Origin: Azospirillaceae bacterium
Lineage (GTDB): Bacteria; Pseudomonadota; Alphaproteobacteria; Azospirillales; Azospirillaceae
Direction of reading: 5' to 3'
Assembly (NCBI GenBank): GCA_031291675.1
Contig: JARLIO010000055.1
Coordinates: 21,396 to 85,395, forward strand
DNA length: 64,000 nt
Shown here: positions 36,962 through 45,469 of the stretch, piece by piece
How the letters are laid out: each line of letters begins with the position of its first letter
How positions within the stretch are numbered: position 1 is the stretch's first letter
Program-made: the position numbers and the translations under genes
Notes under the pieces: generated by a model
The model's input: only the letters and a program-made list of their open reading frames with translations
Databases searched by the model: none
What the model was told of the DNA's origin: nothing

Positions 36962-38272
36962 ATGTCCCAGGCAGTGATGGTGCAGGGTTCCTTGACCGAT
37001 CGGACGCTTTTTGCCGGCCATGAAGTGTTGGCGGGACGCCGTCACGGCGTGGCGGCGGCGCTGCCTTTTATCGGTCCGGCGGTGATCGCTGCGATTGCTT
37101 ATATGGACCCCGGGAATTTCGCCACCAACATCCAGGCCGGTGCCCATTACGGTTATGGTCTGCTTTGGGTCGTGGTCGCGTCCAGCATGGTTGCCATGCT
37201 GTTCCAGGGATTGTCCGCCAAGCTGGGGATCGTGACCGGGCGCAATCTCGCTGAACTGTCGCGCGACCAGTTCCCGCGGCCTGTGGTCTACGCCATGTGG
37301 ATCGGCAGCGAATTCGCGGCGATGGCCACCGACCTCGCCGAATTCCTGGGCGCCGCGATCGGTCTCAGTCTGCTGTTCAGCCTGTCGATGCTCGCGGCGA
37401 TGGTCATCGTTGCCCTGACCACCCTGCTGATCCTGAGCCTGCAGCGCAACGGGTTCCGTGCGCTCGAAATCGTGATCGCCGGCTTTGTCGGTGCCATTGG
37501 CCTGTGCTATCTGGCGGAACTGCTGATCGCCCCGCCGGACTGGGGCCAGGCGGCCTATCATTCGGTCGTGCCGCATCTTGCCGACGGCAATGCCCTGTGG
37601 CTGGCGATCGGCATTGTCGGGGCGACCGTGATGCCGCACGCGATCTACCTCCACTCCGGTCTGACCCAGAACCGGATTGCGCCACGCACCAACACCGAGC
37701 GGCGCCGGCTGATCGTGTTCTCGCACCGCGAGGTCCTGGTGGCCCTGGGCCTGGCCGGTCTGGTCAATCTGGCGATGATCACGATGGCCGCGGTCGCCTT
37801 CCATGACGGCGTCCATGATGGCGTCGCCGAGATCGAGACCGCGTATCAGACCCTGTTCCCCCTGCTCGGGACCGCGGCGGCGGGTATCTTTCTGGTGTCG
37901 CTGCTTGCCTCGGGCGTGTCCAGTTCGGTGGTCGGCACAATTGCCGGACAGATCATCATGCAGGGTTTCGTCGGCTTCAGCATCCCGCTGTGGCTGCGGC
38001 GCCTGGTGACCATGGCCCCTGCGGTCGCGGTCGTCGCCTGTGGCATCGACAGCACCCAGGCCCTGGTCGCCAGCCAGGTCGCACTCAGCCTGGTCCTGCC
38101 CGTGCCGATGATCGCGTTGCTGGTCCTGATGTCGCGACGCCGCGTGATGGGGGATTTCGTTAACAGCCGCACAACCACTGCAATCGCCGGGGCGGCTGCC
38201 GCGATGATCCTGACCCTGAATATTCTTCTGGTGCTGCAAACCTTCGGCGCCCCGGTCAATGGTTGGCTCTGA
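36962..38272 (+). CDS. mntH: MntH, Nramp-family Mn2+/H+ symporter
   Basis: A 436-residue inner-membrane transporter with about 11 helices. Helix 1 carries the metal-binding DPGN motif (IAYMDPGNFATN), helix 6 the MPH motif (GATVMPHAIYLHSGL). Both are diagnostic of bacterial MntH. ATG 36962 is chosen for the AGGTTTC site just upstream; 12 codons are open before it. Divergent from mntR across a MntR box. A strong terminator hairpin starts 22 bp after its stop codon. Confidence 0.96.
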   Translation: MSQAVMVQGSLTDRTLFAGHEVLAGRRHGVAAALPFIGPAVIAAIAYMDPGNFATNIQAGAHYGYGLLWVVVASSMVAMLFQGLSAKLGIVTGRNLAELSRDQFPRPVVYAMWIGSEFAAMATDLAEFLGAAIGLSLLFSLSMLAAMVIVALTTLLILSLQRNGFRALEIVIAGFVGAIGLCYLAELLIAPPDWGQAAYHSVVPHLADGNALWLAIGIVGATVMPHAIYLHSGLTQNRIAPRTNTERRRLIVFSHREVLVALGLAGLVNLAMITMAAVAFHDGVHDGVAEIETAYQTLFPLLGTAAAGIFLVSLLASGVSSSVVGTIAGQIIMQGFVGFSIPLWLRRLVTMAPAVAVVACGIDSTQALVASQVALSLVLPVPMIALLVLMSRRRVMGDFVNSRTTTAIAGAAAAMILTLNILLVLQTFGAPVNGWL

Positions 38273-38293
38273 GGGGGCTGGTCTGCGGCGAGG

Positions 38294-38333
38294 CCCCAAT
38301 CCCGCGCACGTCACGGCGTGCGCGGGATTGGGG
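38294..38333 (+). terminator. Hairpin terminator after mntH
   Basis: A perfect 17-bp stem, 38294-38310 (CCCCAATCCCGCGCACG) with 38317-38333, and a 6-nt loop. No T-tract follows. It separates mntH from the convergent tRNA gene and may serve both strands. Confidence 0.65.
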
Positions 38334-38339
38334 GCCGCG

Positions 38340-38370
38340 TTTCCCTGCACGCGGCAGTCGTACAGGGAAA
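38340..38370 (-). terminator. Hairpin just after the tRNA-Leu gene
   Basis: The arms TTTCCCTG (38340-38347) and CAGGGAAA (38363-38370) form an 8-bp stem. It begins one base after the encoded CCA on the minus strand, so it is probably a terminator or processing signal. Confidence 0.5.
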
Positions 38371-38371
38371 T

Positions 38372-38733
38372 TGGTGCGGACGGCGGGACTCGAACCCGCA
38401 CTCCCAAAAGGGAAGCAGATTTTCTTACCACGACGGCTTTCGCCGCGCTCCGCGCGCTGATATGCGGATCTGCACACCACCGGAACTTCGTGGACTGGAC
38501 TATCCCTTCACCATGGTCCACCGCTGCGCTGCCACAGTCCGGCCAACTTTAGGTGCCGCCCGTCTAGTCTCTACACCTTCCCGGGATGAGACAATGCCCC
38601 ACCCCGGGCTTGGCTCGGGATTGGCATGGCCCCAGGCCGAAGCTTTCCCCGAATTTGAGCGGTTCTGCACCAAGGGTTTCCCCAAGGGCACTCCCATGAA
38701 GTCTGCTGTGTCTACCGGTTCCACCACGTCCAC
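38372..38733 (-). tRNA. tRNA-Leu(UAA) interrupted by a group I intron
   Basis: The 5' exon (38733-38699, 35 nt) holds GTGGACG, a leucine-type D-arm (GGTGGAACCGGTAGACAC) and the 5' anticodon stem with loop bases (GCAGACTT). The 3' exon (38423-38372, 52 nt) holds AAAATCTGC, a long class II variable arm, the T-arm GCGGGTTCGAGTCCCGC, CGTCCGC, discriminator A and an encoded CCA. Joined, the anticodon stem is GCAGA/TCTGC and the loop CTTAAAA, so the anticodon is UAA. The acceptor stem pairs fully with one U.G. The interruption lies between anticodon bases 34 and 35, the same place as in the cyanobacterial and plastid tRNA-Leu(UAA) introns. The mature tRNA is 87 nt including CCA. Confidence 0.92.
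38424..38698 (-). ncRNA. Group I self-splicing intron inside tRNA-Leu(UAA)
   Basis: A 275-nt intron with the four core elements in order on the minus strand: P (38656-38642, AAATTCGGGGAAAGC), Q (38622-38608, AATCCCGAGCCAAGC), R (38576-38560, GTGTAGAGACTAGACGG) and S (38508-38497, AAGGGATAGTCC). P and Q can form P4 (TCGGG/CCCGA); R and S form P7 (GACTA/TAGTC). The 5' exon end ACUU pairs with GAGU shortly into the intron, giving P1 with the required U.G at the splice site. The intron ends in G (38424). There is no homing endonuclease ORF. The core resembles the small subgroup IC3 introns of cyanobacterial tRNAs. Confidence 0.9.
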
Positions 38734-38815
38734 ACGCGATAAATCCACCATGCCACAGTGCCGTCACAATTGCGACCCCCTTATGGGACCCTTTTGTACA
38801 CGGCGGCGCGACCGA

Positions 38816-39064
38816 TCAGCGCTCATCATCGTAACGGGCCAGGCTCATGATCCCGGCACCCATCGCGACGCTGCCAAAGGTGATGATCAAGCCGCTGAAC
38901 AGCATCACCGTCACCAGGACGGCATGATCGCTGTGGCGGATCAAGGTGCCGAGATGGTCGACATCAAGACCAATCAGCCCGGTGCCGACAATCACCGCGG
39001 CCGCGATGCCGGCCAGCAGGTGGCGCAACAGAAACAGAAGCGCGTGTTTCTCAAAATCCCGCAT
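38816..39064 (-). CDS. Small membrane protein, unknown function
   Basis: An 82-residue protein. Two hydrophobic segments (about residues 16-36, LAGIAAAVIVGTGLIGL, and 47-70, AVLVTVMLFSGLIITFGSVA) make a helical hairpin, and the tail SLARYDDER is charged. The ATG at 39064 has a good AAGGAAGG ribosome-binding site. The frame is open further upstream but only inside the next gene. It follows the CinA-domain gene by 64 bp on the same strand. No function is recognised. Confidence 0.7.
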   Translation of the reverse strand: MRDFEKHALLFLLRHLLAGIAAAVIVGTGLIGLDVDHLGTLIRHSDHAVLVTVMLFSGLIITFGSVAMGAGIMSLARYDDER

Positions 39065-39128
39065 CGTCGCCTTCCTTATCCGTCGCCGAACGCCGTGGCC
39101 CCCGAACGTCGTGACGACGACCGTCGCA

Positions 39129-39890
39129 TCAGTCGCTGACGACCTCCGCGTCACCGCCCAGCACCCGCAGGATGGCGCACAGCTCGATGACCGCGGCATC
39201 CAGGGCACTCGCGTCGGTGCCGCGCAACACCAGATTGGTGCCCGGTTTTGCCGGCGGCAATCCGAAGGGATAGCTGCCGATCGCGATCGCGGGCAGACGA
39301 TCCTGCAGGGCACCGAGTTGCGCCGCCAGGACACCTTCGGCGAGATGGCAGCGCACGGTCCGCGACAGCATCGCCGGACCGCCCTGCAGGCGCGGGATGA
39401 CGTCGTCGAGCATCGCCTGCATGATCCGCGGCACCCCCGCCAGCACGAAGACGTTGCCGATCTGGAAACCCGGGGCACGACTGACCGGATTGGCGATCAG
39501 GCGCGAACCCTCGGGCACGGTCGCCATCCGCAACCGCGCTTCGTTCAGGTGCCCGGACGGGTAATGGCTTTCCAACAGCCGTACCGCGTCGGGATCCCGG
39601 ACCAGGGGCACACCGAATGCCGCGGCGACCGATCCCGCCGTGATGTCATCATGAGTCGGCCCGATGCCACCCGTCGTGAAGACATAGCGGTCGCGCGCGC
39701 GCAATTCATTGACCGTCGCGACGATCATCGCCTGGTCGTCGGCGATGACCCGGACCTCGCGCAAGGGTATCCCGATCGGGTTGAGCCGCTGGGCCAGGGA
39801 GGCCAGGTTGGTATCCTGAGTCCGGCCGGACAGGATTTCGTTGCCGATGATGATCAGGCTGGCTGTTATGGTGGTCACGGAATCGGACAT
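39129..39890 (-). CDS. CinA-type molybdopterin-binding domain protein
   Basis: A 253-residue protein with only the N-terminal CinA (MoCF-biosynthesis-like, COG1058) domain: ASLIIIGNEILSGRTQDTN, VFTTGGIGPTHDDIT and PGFQIGNVFVLAGVPRIM are the family signatures. In full CinA proteins a nicotinamide-nucleotide amidohydrolase domain follows; here it is missing, which is common in alphaproteobacteria. ADP-ribose pyrophosphatase activity is known for some CinA domains, so a role in NAD or ADP-ribose salvage is possible. Start at ATG 39890. Divergent from map. Confidence 0.85.
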   Translation of the reverse strand: MSDSVTTITASLIIIGNEILSGRTQDTNLASLAQRLNPIGIPLREVRVIADDQAMIVATVNELRARDRYVFTTGGIGPTHDDITAGSVAAAFGVPLVRDPDAVRLLESHYPSGHLNEARLRMATVPEGSRLIANPVSRAPGFQIGNVFVLAGVPRIMQAMLDDVIPRLQGGPAMLSRTVRCHLAEGVLAAQLGALQDRLPAIAIGSYPFGLPPAKPGTNLVLRGTDASALDAAVIELCAILRVLGGDAEVVSD

Positions 39891-40104
39891 GGCGAAGGGG
39901 CGGTCACAGTCGTGGCGGAGGGACCAAGTGTGCCACAGCGTCGCGGCCGCTGACACCGTTTTGCAGGCTCCGGCGCGCGATAGCGACGACGGAATATGCT
40001 GGAGACGCCGCCGGCCGGCGCACCAACGTCGCAGCTTTATCGCCAATGCGCGTTACGACGGGTTGCCGCGCAGGTCCTCAGCCGATTATTGTAGGGATCT
40101 GCAC

Positions 40105-40139
40105 GCCGCACCCTGCGACAGCACGCCGCAGGGTGCGGC
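40105..40139 (+). promoter_or_regulatory. Strong hairpin in the 5' leader of map
   Basis: A perfect 13-bp stem (40105-40117, GCCGCACCCTGCG, with 40127-40139) with a 9-nt loop ends 21 bp before the map start codon. It could be an attenuator, a transcript-stabilising structure or an unrelated palindrome. Confidence 0.4.
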
Positions 40140-40160
40140 CTTATAGCGATACGGACAAGA

Positions 40161-41003
40161 ATGACCGATGCCCAAGAGGTGGTCCCCGACGACCACAACC
40201 AGCGCCCGATTCCGATTCATGGCCCCGATGACTTCGCCGCGATGCGTGCCGCGGGCCGGCTCGCGGCCGAGGTGCTCGACTACATCACCCCGTTCGTGGT
40301 CCCCGGCGCCGCCACCGGGGAAATCGACCGGCTGAGCGAAGTGTTCATCCGTGATCACGGCGCATTGCCGTCGCCGCTGGGATATCGTGGCTATCCCAAG
40401 GCGACCTGCATCTCGATTAACCATGTGGTGTGCCACGGCATTCCCGGCGACAAGCGGCTGCGTGACGGTGATATCGCCAACATTGACATCACGGTGACCC
40501 TGAATGGCTGGTTCGGCGACACCAGTCGCATGTTCCTGATCGGCGACAATGTCGGCGTCAAGGCCCGCAAACTGGTCGACGTCACTTACGAGGCGTTGAT
40601 GCGTGGCATCGCCGTGGTTCGCCCGGGCGCGACCCTGGGCGATATCGGCTATGCGATCCAGAACTATGCCGAAAGCAATCGTTTTTCGGTGGTTCGCGAC
40701 TTTTGCGGCCACGGGGTGGGCCGCGTGTTCCATGACGCGCCGTCGGTGCTGCATTACGGCCGCGCCGCTACCGGCACCGTGCTGCGCGAGGGCATGTTCT
40801 TCACGATCGAGCCAATGATCAATGCCGGCCGTTACGAAGTGAAGATTCTGGCCGATGGCTGGACCGCGGTGACCAAAGACAAGAGCCTGTCGGCACAGTT
40901 CGAACACTCGATCGCGGTCACCGCGACCGGTTACGAAATTTTCACCCTGTCGCCACAAGGCCTGCACAAGCCGCCCTACCTGCCGACCGCAACGCCGGCG
41001 TAA
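40161..41003 (+). CDS. map: Methionine aminopeptidase, type I
   Basis: A 280-residue cytosolic metallo-enzyme that removes the initiator methionine from nascent proteins. The metal ligands of the pita-bread fold are visible: Asp in NIDITVTLNGWFGDTSR (two Asp), His in FCGHGVGRVFHDAP, Glu in FTIEPM and Glu in AQFEHSIAVT. The substrate-side His is in INHVVCHGIP. The length is normal for type Ia with a slightly longer N-terminus. The ATG follows GGACAAGA. It is divergent from the CinA-domain gene; the hairpin at 40105-40139 is in its leader. Confidence 0.96.
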   Translation: MTDAQEVVPDDHNQRPIPIHGPDDFAAMRAAGRLAAEVLDYITPFVVPGAATGEIDRLSEVFIRDHGALPSPLGYRGYPKATCISINHVVCHGIPGDKRLRDGDIANIDITVTLNGWFGDTSRMFLIGDNVGVKARKLVDVTYEALMRGIAVVRPGATLGDIGYAIQNYAESNRFSVVRDFCGHGVGRVFHDAPSVLHYGRAATGTVLREGMFFTIEPMINAGRYEVKILADGWTAVTKDKSLSAQFEHSIAVTATGYEIFTLSPQGLHKPPYLPTATPA

Positions 41004-41047
41004 TCACGTCGCAACGCCGGATTGGCAACCGGCATCGGCGGCGGCGA

Positions 41048-41878
41048 TCAGATTCCGGCGCCGATAAAATGCGGCAGGCTATGGTCCATATCGAGGGCCG
41101 GCGCCATCGAGGTGCAGCGACCGACGACCCGGGCGGGCACGCCGGCCACGGTGGCGTGGGGCGGCACCGGATCCAGCACCACGCTTCCCGCGCCGATCTT
41201 GGCCCCGATGCCGACCGTGATATTGCCCAGCACCTTGGCGCCGGCGCCGATCAGCACCCGGGCGGCGATCTTGGGATGGCGATCCCCGCTCTCCTTGCCG
41301 GTTCCGCCCAGCGTCACCTCGTGCAGGATCGAGACATCGTCACCGACAACCGCCGTCTCCCCGATGACGATGCTGGTGGCATGATCGATGAAGACACCGC
41401 AGCCGATGCGCGCCCCCGGGTGAATATCGACACCGAATATTTCCGACGACCGGCTTTGCAGCAGCAACGCCAGAGCCCGGCGATCGTCCCGCCACAGCCG
41501 GTGGGCGATCCGGTGGCATTGCAATGCCTGGAAACCTTTGAAGAACAGAAACGGCGTCGCCAGATCGGGGCAACTGGGGTTGCGATCGCGGTGCGCCCGA
41601 AGATCCGCGTCGGCAGACCGCAGGATCGTGCGATCGCGATCCAGCACAGCGGCGACCAGCTCTTCCAGGGCCCCGGCCATCAGGGCGGGCCCGCCCAGCT
41701 TATCCCCGATCAGGCGCGCCAATGCGTCAGCAAAATTGCGGCGGCCGAGAATGGCGCGCTCCAGCCAGGGCTGCAGCATCGGTTCGCGCTCGGCCCAGCT
41801 CCAGCTTTCACCAACCAATTCGGCCCACAGCGTCGCCGCCAGCGTGCCGATCCCCTGGCTATGCATATCGTCCGGCAT
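41048..41878 (-). CDS. cysE: Serine O-acetyltransferase
   Basis: A 276-residue enzyme that makes O-acetylserine from serine and acetyl-CoA, the first step of cysteine synthesis. An N-terminal helical SATase domain (WAELVGESWSWAEREPMLQP) is followed by a left-handed beta-helix of hexapeptide repeats (about 145-245) that contains the active site DIHPGARIGCGVFIDHATSI and the signature VSILHEVTLGGTGKESGDRH. This is the long CysE form. It faces map tail to tail (44 bp). No cysK is adjacent. Confidence 0.95.
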   Translation of the reverse strand: MPDDMHSQGIGTLAATLWAELVGESWSWAEREPMLQPWLERAILGRRNFADALARLIGDKLGGPALMAGALEELVAAVLDRDRTILRSADADLRAHRDRNPSCPDLATPFLFFKGFQALQCHRIAHRLWRDDRRALALLLQSRSSEIFGVDIHPGARIGCGVFIDHATSIVIGETAVVGDDVSILHEVTLGGTGKESGDRHPKIAARVLIGAGAKVLGNITVGIGAKIGAGSVVLDPVPPHATVAGVPARVVGRCTSMAPALDMDHSLPHFIGAGI

Positions 41879-42154
41879 CTCGAATCGCTCCCGCCATCCT
41901 CATCCGCGCCAGGGCTGTTTCCGGTCACGTTGGATCTGAAACAGCTCTGGATCTTTGTTTTGTCGCATTCTCGACGCTCAACCGGAACCCGCCTGGTCGG
42001 TAAATGCTCTCAGGCCCCGTCCCCGGCCGTAGGGTAAATCGAATATGGGGTGCGCTGTCAATCAACGCGACATCGTCCTTCGGGCAATAGATCCGCGCCC
42101 ACCGTGCCGACACCATTTCTGGCCCTGCCCGTCAAGACCCCGTATAGTTGCGCC

Positions 42155-42952
42155 GTGCCCACGATCGGATCGCAGAGTGTCTTGACCCGCCGCAAGCCCC
42201 CCGTTCCCACCGCAGCCCCCGAAGCCGACGCCGCCCTGGGTGACAACGGCCCGGTTGACAACGCCCCGGACGATACGCCACCGCCGCACTATCTGGAACA
42301 CCGGACCCGCCTGCGCGCGCGGTTTCTCGATACGGGTCCAGGCGGATTGCAGGACTACGAGCTTTTGGAGCTGCTGCTGTTTGCCGCGATTCCGCGCCGC
42401 GACGTCAAGCCCAAGGCCAAAGCATTGATCGCGACCTTTGGCAGCCTCGGCGGTGTCGTGACGGCCTCGACAGAACGTTTGCGCCAGGAAGCCGGGCTCA
42501 GCGACCACGTCATCGCCACGCTGAAAGTGACTGCGGCCATCGGGGTGCGGATGGCGCTGGGCCAGATCATCAACCGGCCGGTTCTCAGCTCATGGGACAG
42601 GCTGCTCGACTATTGCCAGACCGCGATGGCCCATGAAGCGACCGAGCAGTTCCGCCTGCTGTTCCTTGATCGCAAAAATACCCTGATCGCCGACGAGGTG
42701 CAGCAGCGTGGTACCGTCGACCATACCCCGGTCTATCCCCGGGAGGTGGTCAAACGGGCCCTTGAGCTCGGCGCGTCGGCGGTGATCCTGGTGCATAATC
42801 ACCCCAGCGGCGATCCGACCCCGAGCCGCGCCGACATCCAGATCACCCAGGAAATCGTCAAGGCCGCCGCGGTGCTCGGGATAGAGGTCCACGACCATCT
42901 GATCATCGGCCGCGGCCGCCATGTCAGTTTCAAGAGCATGGGGTTGATGTGA
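42155..42952 (+). CDS. radC: RadC-family JAMM-domain protein
   Basis: About 265 aa from the GTG at 42155; the reading frame is open back to 42050. An N-terminal UPF0758 helix-hairpin region ([29 protein letters not shown]) is followed by the MPN+/JAMM metalloprotease-like domain with the zinc motif [15 protein letters not shown] and upstream Glu. RadC proteins were once linked to DNA repair but their real role is unsettled. There is no strong ribosome-binding site at any of the possible starts. It lies between cysE (divergent) and purB (same strand, 106 bp). Confidence 0.9.
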   Translation: MPTIGSQSVLTRRKPPVPTAAPEADAALGDNGPVDNAPDDTPPPHYLEHRTRLRARFLDTGPGGLQDYELLELLLFAAIPRRDVKPKAKALIATFGSLGGVVTASTERLRQEAGLSDHVIATLKVTAAIGVRMALGQIINRPVLSSWDRLLDYCQTAMAHEATEQFRLLFLDRKNTLIADEVQQRGTVDHTPVYPREVVKRALELGASAVILVHNHPSGDPTPSRADIQITQEIVKAAAVLGIEVHDHLIIGRGRHVSFKSMGLM

Positions 42953-43058
42953 CGGGCGCACGCCCGGCCGGAAGAGGCTTCTCATCCTCGGCGGTGAGCG
43001 GTATCGTCGCCGCCTGTCATTCCCCGTTCCTGTTGCTCCGTCTTGAGGTGTCTGCTCG

Positions 43059-44354
43059 ATGATCCCCCGCTATAGCCGCCCCGAAATGGCCCGGATCTGG
43101 GAACCCGAAAACCGATTCCGCATCTGGTTCGAGATCGAGGCCCATGCCTGCGACGCCCAGGCCGCCCTCGGGGTGATCCCCAAAGCGGCCGCCGAGGCCA
43201 TCCGTCAGCGCGGTCAGTGGGAAATCGACCGCATCGACGAGATCGAACGCGAGACCCGCCATGACGTCATCGCCTTCCTGACCAATCTCTCCGAGCATAT
43301 CGGGCCGGAAGCGCGTTTCCTGCATCAGGGCATGACCTCTTCCGACGTCCTTGACACCTGCCTGTCGGTCCAGATGACCCAGGCTGCCGATCTGCTGCTC
43401 GCCGACCTCGACGGGCTGCTGGCCGCCCTGCGGCGCCGCGCGTTCGAATTCAAGGACGCCGTGTGCATCGGCCGCAGCCATGGGATTCATGCCGAACCCA
43501 CGACCTTCGGCCTCAAGCTGGCCGGCCATTACGCCGCATTCCAGCGTTGTCGCCAGCGGCTGGTGGCCGCGCGCGCCGACATCGCGACCTGCGCCATCTC
43601 GGGCGCCGTCGGCACCTTCGCCAATATCGACCCCAGGGTCGAGGCCTATGTCGCCGAACAGCTTGGCCTGGCGATCGAGCCGGTGTCGACCCAGGTCATC
43701 CCGCGCGACCGCCACGCGATGTTCTTTGCCGTGCTCGGCGTCGTCGCCGCCACGCTCGACAATCTCGCCGTCGAGATCCGGCATCTGCAACGCACCGAGG
43801 TGCGCGAGGCCGAAGAGTTTTTCTCGCCTGGCCAGAAAGGCTCCTCGGCGATGCCGCACAAGCGCAACCCGGTCCTGTCGGAAAATCTGTCGGGCCTGTC
43901 GCGTGTCGTGCGCGCCGCGGTGGTCCCCGCCCTGGAAAATGTCACCCTGTGGCACGAACGCGATATTTCACATTCCTCGGTCGAGCGGGTCTTTGGTCCC
44001 GATGCCACGATCGCGCTGGATTTCGCCCTGGCCCGGGCAACCGGTCTGGTCGACCGGCTCCTGGTCTATCCGGCGCGCATGGTGCAAAATCTCGAGAGCC
44101 TCGGTGGTCTGGTGTTCTCGCAGCGGGTGCTGCTGACCCTGACGCAGAATGGCCTCAGTCGAGAGGCCGCCTATGCCGCGGTGCAACGCAACGCGATGAA
44201 GGTGTGGCAGGAAGGCGCTGACTTTCTAAGCTTGTTGCAAGCGGACACGGAAATCACGGGCTATCTGTCACCGGCTCAGCTCGCGGCGCTGTTTGACCTG
44301 GGCTATCACACCAAGAATATCGACACGGTGTTCCAACGGGTGTTCGCCGACTGA
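43059..44354 (+). CDS. purB: Adenylosuccinate lyase
   Basis: A 431-residue enzyme of purine synthesis that cleaves fumarate from SAICAR and from adenylosuccinate. Family marks: MIPRYSRPEM at the N-terminus, the catalytic region GMTSSDVLDTCL, the base region GRSHGIHAEPTTFG and the signature loop SSAMPHKRNPVLSEN. The ATG follows GAGGTG. Two other purine genes, purC and purS, lie about 2 kb downstream on the same strand, but unrelated genes intervene. Confidence 0.97.
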   Translation: MIPRYSRPEMARIWEPENRFRIWFEIEAHACDAQAALGVIPKAAAEAIRQRGQWEIDRIDEIERETRHDVIAFLTNLSEHIGPEARFLHQGMTSSDVLDTCLSVQMTQAADLLLADLDGLLAALRRRAFEFKDAVCIGRSHGIHAEPTTFGLKLAGHYAAFQRCRQRLVAARADIATCAISGAVGTFANIDPRVEAYVAEQLGLAIEPVSTQVIPRDRHAMFFAVLGVVAATLDNLAVEIRHLQRTEVREAEEFFSPGQKGSSAMPHKRNPVLSENLSGLSRVVRAAVVPALENVTLWHERDISHSSVERVFGPDATIALDFALARATGLVDRLLVYPARMVQNLESLGGLVFSQRVLLTLTQNGLSREAAYAAVQRNAMKVWQEGADFLSLLQADTEITGYLSPAQLAALFDLGYHTKNIDTVFQRVFAD

Positions 44355-44428
44355 CGGGCACAACGCGTGCGGCTCGGGGGGACTGCATCAGCGCGGTTTG
44401 CCCGGCCGACGCACGGGGGTCGCACCGG

Positions 44429-44680
44429 TCAGGGGCTGCCGGTTGCCGGTCGATTGAAATGGCTGGCTTCGCTGACCGCGGCGGCGGCGATCTTGCGCTT
44501 CAAACCGCGATCGAGCCGCCGGAAAACTTCCAGACAAAAATCCAGATCGCCGGGCGTCGGTTCCACGAGATAATATCGGATACATTTCAGCAGCAACCGC
44601 GCCGCCGGGACGCTGGTCAATTGCATTCGATCAAGGGTTTCTGCGAGAACCCGCATCGATTCGTCGCTTTCCCGAGCCAT
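44429..44680 (-). CDS. Small hypothetical protein
   Basis: An 83-residue protein (ATG 44680), mostly helical with no membrane segment or signal peptide. LEVFRRLDRGLKRKIAAAA is basic. It is convergent with purB. No family is recognised. The call rests on codon usage and open length only; the frame is open for another 21 codons upstream. Confidence 0.4.
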   Translation of the reverse strand: MARESDESMRVLAETLDRMQLTSVPAARLLLKCIRYYLVEPTPGDLDFCLEVFRRLDRGLKRKIAAAAVSEASHFNRPATGSP

Positions 44681-44934
44681 TTCCCGATCCGTTACACGTA
44701 TCTGCGCCGCCCGACAATCGCGACTGGACCCTATGAGCCACAAACGATCTGGTCAAATTAAAGCTCTGTTTCAGAAAATTTGATCGCGGCCACAAATCGC
44801 CATCCTGCGACGGAATAACCGCATCGCAACAGCCCGACCCGGCATCGGCCCGCGATCAAAAATAACGCACACGGTATCTCAACAATTCTGTCACTTTGAC
44901 CAACACACCGTAACTGTTTTTGTCGATTGCGGCA

Positions 44935-45252
44935 TCACGTCGCGATCTCGGCGCGGGCAATCGCGAGCAGGCGTCCCGCCTGCCGCTCGATCCGATGCCG
45001 CGACACCGTTCGCCCGCGCGCGACCAGATCCTCATGGACCCGGTCCAGCAACCAACCCTCATCATGATGATCGAAATGGGCGCGAACCAGCTGCCCGGCA
45101 TAAGTGTCGCGCTGGTCGGGTGGCAACGCCATCTGCAAGGCCGCCCAGGCCCCGAGCAACCGCGCCCGGCGCATGTCCGCGCGAAAGCGCATTTCCGCAT
45201 CACGCTGGAACTTGTTTTCAAACGCCCGCTCCCGCTCGGTGAAAGTGGCCAT
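44935..45252 (-). CDS. DUF1476 protein, F1Fo-ATP synthase inhibitor (zeta) homologue
   Basis: A 105-residue helical protein that begins MATFTERERAFENKFQRDAE and has LLGAWAALQMAL and a C-terminal helix ending RLLAIARAEIAT. This is the DUF1476 pattern of alphaproteobacteria. In Paracoccus the family member is the zeta subunit, which blocks reverse rotation of ATP synthase through its N-terminus. The same role is inferred here. It is divergent from the NRDE-protein gene and is not near atp genes. Confidence 0.85.
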   Translation of the reverse strand: MATFTERERAFENKFQRDAEMRFRADMRRARLLGAWAALQMALPPDQRDTYAGQLVRAHFDHHDEGWLLDRVHEDLVARGRTVSRHRIERQAGRLLAIARAEIAT

Positions 45253-45469
45253 GGCGTGCGCCCTCCCGGACGATATTCAGTGGCTATTCCTTCAATTCCG
45301 CCTCATAACGTCTGCTGATCAAGGATATGGGGATGCCGGGCCGCGCCCGCCATCAATGCCAAAGTCCATGCTGCCCACGCGAGTGGTATTCAAGTGCGGC
45401 CTTGTGCAACGCCCCGAATCGCCGAGGGACGGGGATTTACGTCAGACCCTCAAGCCGTGGATAAGCGTG

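Noticed and set aside
38259..39139. Open frames running through the tRNA-Leu region
   Set aside because: They cross the tRNA exons and the intron core, whose RNA features explain the sequence. The one real protein gene nearby is on the minus strand at 38816-39064.
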